Assembly: GCA_046590195.1 (NCBI GenBank)
Contig: JBKJTP010000176.1
Location: forward strand, 1-11,895
DNA length: 11,895 nt
Reading direction: 5' to 3'
From: JBKJTP01 sp046590195
GTDB lineage: Bacteria > Bacteroidota > Ignavibacteria > Palsa-1295
This document shows, piece by piece, positions 6,446 through 11,895 of this stretch. The notes beneath the pieces were generated by a model, which worked only from the letters and a program-made list of their open reading frames with translations, did no database searches and was not told the origin of the DNA. A program made the translations under genes and the position numbers. Within the stretch, counting starts at the first letter, position 1. Every line of letters starts with the position of its first letter.

Positions 6446-8962
6446 ATGCCCGACGCTCCCCGCGTATTATTAGTAGACGATAGCAAAGCCTTTCTGCTCG
6501 CGATCAGCGAGGCAGTGCGCGCAGCCTTACCCGAGATAAGGGTCGACACGGCCGAGAGTGCTGACGTTGCGCTAGCACTCCTCAAAGCCACCGACTATGA
6601 TGTCGTCGTGACCGATCTGACGATGCCCAGCAAGGACGGGCTCACGTTCCTCGCCGAAGCACGTGCGATCCATCCAGATACGTCGTATATCCTCCTCACC
6701 GGCAAAGAAGAGAAAGAGATCGCAGTAGAGGCGCTTCGCAAAGGTGCGATTGATCTATTGCAAAAGCCTGTCGATCAGATCACTATTGCTGCCTCCATCG
6801 AGCGTGCCATTTCGACCTCACAACTCAAGCGTTCGCTTAGCCAGCATCAGGCACAACTCGAAAAGAAAGTACAATCGCGGACCAAGCAGCTAGCCTTTTT
6901 ATCACATGCCAGCAAGCAACTCGCGTCATCGCTCGACTACAAGACGACGATCAATGAGATAGCAAGACTCGCGGTGCCCGACATTGCCGATTATTGCATC
7001 GTGCACATGCTTGAGATGGGTGGCAGGGTCGAACGCGTTGCACTGCGTCACCGCGATCCCGCTAAGGTACGCTTGATCGAGCAGCTGGAAGCGAAGTATC
7101 CGTCGCCACCAGATTCGCCGGCAGGTTGGTCGAAGGTACTGAGGACAGGGGAGTCGAATCTTATGCCTCGGATCCCGAAGGAGATCATTAGCAAGATCGC
7201 CTACAATGAGGAGCATGCGACCATGCTGCTTGCGCTCGAAGCTTATTCGACGATGAGTGTACCGATCAAATTGCATGGCGCGATGATCGGAGCGATCACC
7301 CTCACCTCTGCCGAATCGGAGCATACATTTGATGAAGAAGATCTCGCATTAGCCGAAGAGCTTTCCTTTCGCGCGTCGATCGCGATCGAGAATGCGATGC
7401 TCTATAGCCAGTCGCAAAATGAAGTGCGCCAGCGTGCGCGCATCGAAAGTGAATTGCGTGAGAGCGAAGAGCGCTTTCGGCTTATGGCCGATAGCGCGCC
7501 TGTGCTGGTGTGGGTAACGGATCCGAATGCACAAAGCAACTACTACAATCAGACATGGCTCGATTTCCGTGGTGTGACATTCGAACAGGAACTTCGCGGC
7601 GATTGGTCGGAGGCGATCCATCCGGATGATCGCGAGCGAGCCGTCGGCACATGCGTGAACGGATTTGATCTGCGAAAGCCATTCACCATGGAGTTCAGGT
7701 TGCGAAGGCATGACGGCGAATACCGATGGATGCTCGATACAGGTATTCCCCGATTCGGCAAAGATAATGAGTTCTTGGGATTCATCGGTTCATGCGTTGA
7801 TATTACCGATCGGAAAGAGATCGAGTCAGAGCTGATCAAGGCACGCGATCTCGCAGAGCAGGCGAATAACGCGAAGGATCAATTCCTGGCAGTACTTAGT
7901 CACGAACTTCGCACGCCTCTGACACCGGTACTGAATATCCTGCAGATACTGCAGGAGGATAGCTCGATACCGGATGACATGCGCTCCTTCATCGAGATCG
8001 CGATCCACAATGTGAATCTTGAAGCGCGTATCGTCAACGATCTACTTCGCATCACAGAGATCTCGGCCGGTAAACTACAACTGAACAAAGTCGCAGTCGA
8101 AATACACGAACTTGTGCATAAGGTTATTCCCGTCGCCTCCAAGGCGCTGCAGGATAAACATATCGAATTGTTGCTAGAACTCAAGGCGACGGAAAGTCAT
8201 GTCGCCGCAGATGAGGTCCGCTTGCATCAAGTGCTTGCGAATTTACTCGAGAACGCGCTCAAGTTCACCCCGGAACACGGAAAGATCGCGATCTCGACCT
8301 GGAATCGCGGCGATAGTATCGCTGTAAGCGTTTCAGACACTGGCATTGGTATCAGGCAAGAACTTCTGCCGGTCATCTTCAATACATTCGAGCAGGGCGA
8401 AAGCAGTATTCACAGGAAGTTTGGCGGACTCGGGCTCGGACTATCCATCTCGAAAGGACTGATCGAACTGCACGGAGGTCAGCTTCATGCGGCTAGCGAT
8501 GGCATCGGAAAGGGCACAACGATGTCATTCGAGTTGGAGACGATCAAAGCACCAGCTACGCCTGGACAGATCACGGCACCGTTCGCATCATCCGGAGAAA
8601 TGGTCTCGATCCTGGTGATCGAAGATAACAAGCATACGCTGCAAGCGCTGAAGACCTTGCTGCAGCGTCGAGGGTATGAGGTAGATACAGCAGAGACACT
8701 TGCAGAGGCTCGTGAGAAGTTGCTCGCGACGGGTTACGATGTTGTCATCTCCGATCTCGGATTGCCTGATGGCTCGGGCCTCAGTGTCATCGAGTATCTG
8801 AAGGATCGGAAAACGAAGGCGATCGCAGTGAGCGGATTCTGTTCCGAAGAAGATATGCGAAAGACCCGAGAGGCTGGCTTCGTGGAGCATCTTGCAAAGC
8901 CCTTCGATTTCAAGCGATTACTGGAGGCTCTGGACAAAGCGTTGCTTGAATCCGCGAATTAA
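6446..8962 (+). CDS. Hybrid histidine kinase, REC-GAF-PAS-HisKA-HATPase-REC
   Basis: This 838-residue cytoplasmic kinase shows no membrane segment. In order: an N-terminal receiver (about 1-120; Asp57, Thr85, Lys107), a coiled-coil linker (about 128-155), a GAF domain (about 155-320), a PAS/PAC domain (about 338-460, ending FIGSCVDITDRKE), a HisKA domain with phospho-His486 (FLAVLSHELRTPL), an HATPase domain with N-box Asn603, G1 DTGIGI (Asp631) and GLGLGLSIS, and a C-terminal receiver (about 717-836; Asp770, Lys818). The start is fixed by an in-frame TGA at 6440-6442. The N-terminal receiver suggests its activity is set by another phosphodonor, and the GAF and PAS domains suggest a soluble ligand, redox or light input (inference). 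No Hpt domain is encoded nearby. The divergent single-receiver gene is the likely partner. Confidence 0.93.
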   Translation: MPDAPRVLLVDDSKAFLLAISEAVRAALPEIRVDTAESADVALALLKATDYDVVVTDLTMPSKDGLTFLAEARAIHPDTSYILLTGKEEKEIAVEALRKGAIDLLQKPVDQITIAASIERAISTSQLKRSLSQHQAQLEKKVQSRTKQLAFLSHASKQLASSLDYKTTINEIARLAVPDIADYCIVHMLEMGGRVERVALRHRDPAKVRLIEQLEAKYPSPPDSPAGWSKVLRTGESNLMPRIPKEIISKIAYNEEHATMLLALEAYSTMSVPIKLHGAMIGAITLTSAESEHTFDEEDLALAEELSFRASIAIENAMLYSQSQNEVRQRARIESELRESEERFRLMADSAPVLVWVTDPNAQSNYYNQTWLDFRGVTFEQELRGDWSEAIHPDDRERAVGTCVNGFDLRKPFTMEFRLRRHDGEYRWMLDTGIPRFGKDNEFLGFIGSCVDITDRKEIESELIKARDLAEQANNAKDQFLAVLSHELRTPLTPVLNILQILQEDSSIPDDMRSFIEIAIHNVNLEARIVNDLLRITEISAGKLQLNKVAVEIHELVHKVIPVASKALQDKHIELLLELKATESHVAADEVRLHQVLANLLENALKFTPEHGKIAISTWNRGDSIAVSVSDTGIGIRQELLPVIFNTFEQGESSIHRKFGGLGLGLSISKGLIELHGGQLHAASDGIGKGTTMSFELETIKAPATPGQITAPFASSGEMVSILVIEDNKHTLQALKTLLQRRGYEVDTAETLAEAREKLLATGYDVVISDLGLPDGSGLSVIEYLKDRKTKAIAVSGFCSEEDMRKTREAGFVEHLAKPFDFKRLLEALDKALLESAN

Positions 8963-9052
8963 GGCTTGCCTCGATCGAATGTTGCTCTCGAGAGCCTGAC
9001 ACTTATACAGCGCTACCTTTCGTTATCTCAGGTCTAACACCGACATCGACCT
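8963..9052. promoter_or_regulatory. Gap between the two kinases with a 12-bp perfect palindrome
   Basis: GCTCTCGAGAGC at 8984-8995 is self-complementary over 12 bp and lies 94 bp ahead of the HAMP kinase GTG. AGGCT just after the hybrid kinase stop and AGCCT at 8993-8997 give an alternative, wider stem. It may be an operator or a weak transcript end. No promoter core is clear. Confidence 0.3.
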
Positions 9053-9088
9053 CTGCGCAATCGCCTTATAGCATGGTACACGCTGCTC

Positions 9089-10681
9089 GTGATCTTGACG
9101 ATCGCGGCGATCGCGTTCGTCCAGAGCCTGCTTTTGCGCGATTCATTGCTCGATGCGCTTGACGCATCGCTCATCGAAGATGCTCGCACCACATTGAACC
9201 TGATCAGCTCGCTTCCTAGCGATGTCGATGCCGAGCGTGTGGCTGCCCAGACCCGTATGCGCTCTTCCGGATCGTTAAGGGAGTTGATCGATGACGTCAT
9301 CACGCAAGTACCGGATTCACTTACTGGTACGCAACTCACCGACCGCGTGATCTCGCGTTTGATCGATGAGGTCCTGGCAGAACTCTCATTGCCAGAGAGT
9401 ACTGGTGCCGATCCGCTTACAACGATCGCGCAGCGAACGGTCTCTAGCCGTCGCAATAACTTTGTTGAGGTATGGCTCAGGCAATCGTATCAAGCGAGTG
9501 GCAAGGATGTCGTCTTCTTCCGAACACAAAATTTGAAGCGCGACACGCTCAGTGTACTCGTCAACGAGGTCGAGATCCCGATCACCGATACCGCTGCGAT
9601 CGTGGGCGGTGCACGATACAAGGATGAACGACTTCGTGTTGCTCGGGCCTCGAATGAGCGGTTCGTTGTGTTCGTCGCATTTCCGCAGACCGATATACAG
9701 GATGCTCTGATCAGGCTTACGAACTCCTACGCGTTCCTGCTTCCTGTCGCCATCCTCATTGCTGTGCTTGGTGGATTGTGGCTCGCGCGCAAGGCGCTTC
9801 GTCCGATCGAGCAGATCGCAGAGACCGCACAAGAGATCAGTGCGAAGAATCTGTCGCAGCGCATCGAACTTCCAGGCAAGACCGATCGCGAGCTTGTGCA
9901 GCTGACGACAACGCTGAACTCCATGTTCGAGCGGCTCGAAAGCAGCTTCAAGCAAGTGCAGCAGTTCACAAGCGATGCTTCGCATGAGCTCAAGACGCCG
10001 CTCGCGATCATGAAGGGCGAGATCGAGCAGGCTATGCGGCACATGGAGAAGACAAAGACGCTGCCGCCGGAAGAGATGAGCGAAGTGCTCAACAGCATGA
10101 TGGAAGAGGCTGAGCGTATGCAGCGCATCGTTGAAGGCTTGCTCTTGCTCTCGCGCGCCGATGATCGCAAGCTGCCTCTCAATAGGGAGAAAGTTAATAT
10201 CTACAACTATCTCGAGTCTCTCGCTGAAGACGCGACGATCCTTGCCGAAGATAGAGGCCACGAACTGACCACCGAGTTTGATACGGATGCGAAGGGTTGC
10301 ACGCTCTTTGTCGATCCTACCAGGCTCTATCAGGTGATCATGAACCTCGTCGACAATGCGCTGAAGTACACTCCGGCACCAGGCAAAGTGACGATGTTCC
10401 TACACTCAATACCCGGTGCGGTGGAATTCGGTGTGCGTGATAGCGGAGCAGGTATCGCAGAGGAAGATCTGCCACGCATCTTCCAACGATTCTTCAGAAC
10501 CGACGAAGCCCGTACCGGCCCAAGCGATGACTCCGATCGTTCTCTCGGACTCGGACTCGCGATTGTCAAGTCGATCGTCGAAGCGCATGATGGATCGATC
10601 GGCGTAACAAGCGAACTTGGTAAAGGCACCACCTTCACCGTGACGATCCCTGAACACCATCCCCTCGGATCAGCGATCTAG
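9089..10681 (+). CDS. Membrane sensor histidine kinase with HAMP domain (CusS-like)
   Basis: The kinase is 530 residues from the GTG at 9089. Layout: TM1 at the N-terminus, a periplasmic sensor region of about 190 residues with no recognised fold, TM2 (about 213-234), HAMP (about 235-290), HisKA with phospho-His299 (FTSDASHELKTPLAIM), and an HATPase domain with Asn423 (VDNALKYTP), Asp451 (RDSGAGI) and SLGLGLAIV. The frame stays open upstream to a TAA at 9035 and encodes LRNRLIAWYTLLV, which completes the basic flank and TM1. This stretch has no ATG, GTG or TTG, so the true start may be a CTG at 9053, or the GTG start gives a shortened TM1. Such kinases normally sit directly after their OmpR-type regulator; the best candidate is the regulator at 5134-5826. 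Confidence 0.92.
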   Translation: MILTIAAIAFVQSLLLRDSLLDALDASLIEDARTTLNLISSLPSDVDAERVAAQTRMRSSGSLRELIDDVITQVPDSLTGTQLTDRVISRLIDEVLAELSLPESTGADPLTTIAQRTVSSRRNNFVEVWLRQSYQASGKDVVFFRTQNLKRDTLSVLVNEVEIPITDTAAIVGGARYKDERLRVARASNERFVVFVAFPQTDIQDALIRLTNSYAFLLPVAILIAVLGGLWLARKALRPIEQIAETAQEISAKNLSQRIELPGKTDRELVQLTTTLNSMFERLESSFKQVQQFTSDASHELKTPLAIMKGEIEQAMRHMEKTKTLPPEEMSEVLNSMMEEAERMQRIVEGLLLLSRADDRKLPLNREKVNIYNYLESLAEDATILAEDRGHELTTEFDTDAKGCTLFVDPTRLYQVIMNLVDNALKYTPAPGKVTMFLHSIPGAVEFGVRDSGAGIAEEDLPRIFQRFFRTDEARTGPSDDSDRSLGLGLAIVKSIVEAHDGSIGVTSELGKGTTFTVTIPEHHPLGSAI

Positions 10682-10688
10682 ACCCGTT

Positions 10689-10717
10689 AATAGGTTAATT
10701 CGAGTTCACTACCTATT
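10689..10717 (+). terminator. Hairpin after the HAMP kinase stop, possible weak terminator
   Basis: AATAGGT (10689-10695) and ACCTATT (10711-10717) form a perfect 7-bp stem starting 7 bp after the stop codon. There is no following T-tract, so termination is uncertain. Confidence 0.35.
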
Positions 10718-10740
10718 GAGTCGGAATAATACAGGAGAGA

Positions 10741-10811
10741 GCTAGGTTTCGGATGTACGCTTCAGTCCCAAGCCCACTGGTCCGCAGTCTTTACTCTGTA
10801 GACCGCCTAGC
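10741..10811 (+). other. Possible three-way-junction leader before the small secreted protein
   Basis: GCTAGG (10741-10746) and CCTAGC (10806-10811) close a 59-nt interior. Inside, GGATG (10751-10755) can pair with CA-g-TCC (10763-10768), and GGTC (10779-10782) with GACC (10801-10804), extended by CAG/CTG. Together this gives a three-way junction ending about 40 nt before the likely start codon. It could be a structured 5' UTR. It matches no riboswitch I recognise, and short stems arise by chance. Confidence 0.3.
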
Positions 10812-10849
10812 AAGCGCTATCGAATATTATCTACGATTTGTTGATCACC

Positions 10850-11227
10850 GTGAATAAGAGTCTCAGTTCAAGAGTGTCCGCGCTCTTGGGCACCATGTGC
10901 TTTCTGGCAGCTTTTCTGTTCATTTCGGCCGTCTTTTCGCCGATCATGGCCCAGAATACTCAGTCGGCTCCAGCGGCAAAACCTGTACGATCAGAGTCGA
11001 AGACGGAGCGCGAAGAGAAGTTAGAGCGTGACGAGAAATCAGAGCGTGAAAAGCGTGACGAGCTCAGCAAGAAGCTCGAGCGCCGTCGCGAGAAGCTGAA
11101 CTCGATCCCAGCCACTAACCTGAACGGCTCTAGTCGTCCAGCAAAGAATCAGGAAGCCGCACCAGCTTCGGCCCCAGGCTCGGCACCTGCCTCAACAGAT
11201 ACGAAAGCAAAGGAAAAGAAGCAGTAA
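10850..11227 (+). CDS. Small secreted protein with Glu/Lys/Arg-rich helix, unknown function
   Basis: I do not recognise a family. From the GTG at 10850 the protein is 125 residues: a signal peptide (about 1-34, basic start, long hydrophobic core, cleavage after PIMA before Gln35), a strongly charged region (about 45-85, ERE/EK/ERD repeats ending RREKLNS) likely to form a single alpha-helix or coiled coil, and an Ala/Pro/Ser-rich tail ending in lysines, probably disordered. In-frame TTG codons at 10838 and 10841 are alternative starts that add four or three residues. No Shine-Dalgarno sequence is visible. It follows the HAMP kinase on the same strand after about 170 bp that contain a hairpin and a foldable leader, so it may be separately expressed or a target of that system (inference). 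Low-complexity composition makes homology hard to judge. Confidence 0.65.
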   Translation: MNKSLSSRVSALLGTMCFLAAFLFISAVFSPIMAQNTQSAPAAKPVRSESKTEREEKLERDEKSEREKRDELSKKLERRREKLNSIPATNLNGSSRPAKNQEAAPASAPGSAPASTDTKAKEKKQ

Positions 11228-11495
11228 GAGTCAACATGTTTTCAGGAGGAATTCGCTGAAAGGATGCTCATTCACCCGCCGGAACTACCCCCCGTTTGAG
11301 CGAGTTGGAATAGTATCAGAGAAATTAAAGTGTGAGACTTATAGATGTAGGCGGGTTCCATTTAGGCCGCTTGTATCTAAAGTCAAGGTGAGAGAAAAGA
11401 CACTGTTGGCCTCGTTAACGCAAGTTAGCGAGGTCGCGGTGTTTTAAACCGGTCCCTATGCGATTTGATACCCGCGAATGGCGACTGAATGATCT
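11228..11495. other. Intergenic region between convergent genes, with structured DNA
   Basis: This 268-bp stretch has no convincing gene. It contains AGGAGG at 11245-11250 without a well-spaced start codon, a 7-bp long-range inverted repeat (ACCCGCC 11274-11280, GGCGGGT 11350-11356), and a long GCAA-capped stem (11397-11445). It could hold a small RNA or only the 3' ends of the two flanking genes. Confidence 0.4.
11397..11445 (+). terminator. Long stem with GCAA tetraloop, terminator or structured RNA candidate
   Basis: The core CCTCGTTAAC (11410-11419) pairs with GTTAGCGAGG (11424-11433) around a GCAA loop of the stable GNRA class, with one G-T wobble. The stem continues outward through 11397-11409 and 11434-11445 with wobbles and one bulged T (11406), about 22 pairs in all. 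It ends in a short T-run on the plus strand and an A-run on the left side, so it could act as a bidirectional terminator for the convergent genes. A structured small RNA is the alternative. Confidence 0.5.
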
Positions 11496-11530
11496 CCCCA
11501 TTCGTAATTCGTAATTCCTAATTCTTAATT
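11496..11530. repeat. Degenerate 7-nt tandem repeat, five units, at a gene 3' end
   Basis: Read on the minus strand, five heptamers follow each other: AATTAAG, AATTAGG, AATTACG, AATTACG and AATGGGG. The consensus AATTNNG and the 35-nt length match the arms of the hairpin at 5835-5908. The stop codon and last three residues of the T9SS protein lie inside the array. Confidence 0.65.
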
Positions 11531-11895
11531 ACCGAAGCTTTAGCTTCGGATTCGCCTGATTTCAACACGATCGTATACGCGCCGCTCGCCCAGCCTTCCG
11601 TACTCACTTGCACGCGCTGCACCGCACGATCCGCTGCAAGCACCTCTTCATGCACCAACACACCACCCACCGAATAGACCGAGAGCGACACCACACCCGA
11701 TAACTTTGAATCGTAATCAACCGTGATCTTGCCGTTGGTGGGGTTGGGATTGATCGACTTGATACCCAGTCCCAATAACTGACTTGACTCTAATACCGCT
11801 GACTTTTGTGTCTTGCTATATGCCCCAACGCCATAACCGTAAGAGAATGGGTAGTTGCCGCGTCCTGCCACCATCAGAATGAATCCATGCTCGGC
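11518..11895 (-). CDS. C-terminal part of a T9SS-secreted protein (Por sorting domain), partial
   Basis: The frame is open to the right window edge, so only the last 125 residues are visible and the start lies outside. About the last 85 residues form a type A T9SS C-terminal sorting domain: SINPNPTNGKITVDY, then LSVYSVGGVLVHEEVL, then VSTEGWASGAYTIVLKSGESEAKASVIKN. This domain directs export across the outer membrane by the type IX (Por) system and is normally cleaved. The preceding visible part (HGFILMVAGRGNYPFSYGYGVGAYS) is Gly/Tyr-rich and end-of-domain-like, but the passenger domain cannot be named. The stop codon lies inside a heptamer repeat. A perfect 7-bp hairpin, CCGAAGC-TTTA-GCTTCGG (11532-11549), lies within the last codons. 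Confidence 0.88.
   Translation of the reverse strand, partial: AEHGFILMVAGRGNYPFSYGYGVGAYSKTQKSAVLESSQLLGLGIKSINPNPTNGKITVDYDSKLSGVVSLSVYSVGGVLVHEEVLAADRAVQRVQVSTEGWASGAYTIVLKSGESEAKASVIKN

Noticed and set aside
6429..6473. Short upstream frame (TTG start, 14 codons, GGAGG before it) overlapping the hybrid kinase start
   Set aside because: Too short, non-ATG, and without a regulatory codon pattern; it is likely chance.
9386..10261. Long minus-strand open frame (291 codons) inside the HAMP kinase gene
   Set aside because: It is antisense to a clear histidine kinase, shows no recognisable domain, and has an Arg/Leu/His-rich composition typical of a shadow frame.
10741..10811. tRNA-like cloverleaf
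   Set aside because: The closing stem has only 6 bp, there is no GTTC T-loop or anticodon-arm geometry, and the inner arms do not match tRNA spacing.
11264..11299. Small ORF (11 codons) after AGGAGG at 11245
   Set aside because: The spacing from the Shine-Dalgarno-like sequence to the ATG is too long and the peptide is very short.

Overview
The window looks like chromosomal DNA from a Bacteroidota/Chlorobi-type (FCB group) bacterium. Kapabacteria or Ignavibacteria relatives would fit, but that is inference. The reasons are a type IX secretion (T9SS) C-terminal sorting domain on the last gene, a Bacteroidota-style lipoprotein signal, weak or absent Shine-Dalgarno sequences, frequent GTG/TTG starts, and a GC content that looks slightly above 50% by eye. 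No transposase, integrase, phage gene, CRISPR array, rRNA or tRNA was recognised.

Layout, left to right. (1) 1-1412, minus strand: ptsH (HPr) followed by the 5' two-thirds of ptsI (enzyme I), which runs off the left edge. (2) 1413-1761: a divergent intergenic region with an inverted repeat and an 18-bp tandem direct repeat. (3) 1762-2748, plus: a lipoprotein made of Asp-box (BNR) beta-propeller repeats. (4) 4853-2759, minus: an isoprenoid pair, type 2 isopentenyl-diphosphate isomerase and a trans-polyprenyl diphosphate synthase, convergent with the lipoprotein gene with 10 bp between the stops. (5) 5134-10681: a signal-transduction block, with an OmpR-family response regulator (+), a stand-alone receiver protein (-), a large REC-GAF-PAS-kinase-REC hybrid histidine kinase (+) and a membrane HAMP histidine kinase (+). 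(6) 10850-11227: a small secreted protein rich in Glu, Lys and Arg, preceded by a foldable leader. (7) 11518-11895, minus: the C-terminal end of a T9SS-secreted protein, cut by the right edge.

How the parts may work together. HPr and EI form the phosphoryl entry of a PTS; no sugar-specific EII is visible here. The isomerase makes DMAPP for the adjacent prenyl synthase, which would supply prenyl diphosphates for quinones, carotenoids or cell-wall lipid carriers. The OmpR regulator and the HAMP kinase look like a split CusRS-type pair. Between them lie the hybrid kinase and the single receiver, which together could form a phosphorelay, although no Hpt domain is encoded here. The HAMP kinase lacks a good start codon at exactly the inner boundary, which fits an old insertion into a two-gene operon.

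The most unusual non-coding signal is a family of degenerate 7-nt tandem repeats (consensus about AATTNNG) at the 3' ends of three minus-strand genes: 3742-3769, 5835-5908 and 11496-11530. The middle copy is an inverted pair that forms a 35-bp hairpin with one mismatch. Other unexplained structure includes a 22-bp stem capped by GCAA (11397-11445) and a possible three-way junction in the leader of the small secreted protein (10741-10811). I see no clear-cut new biological system. The split two-component block and the heptamer elements are the best leads.
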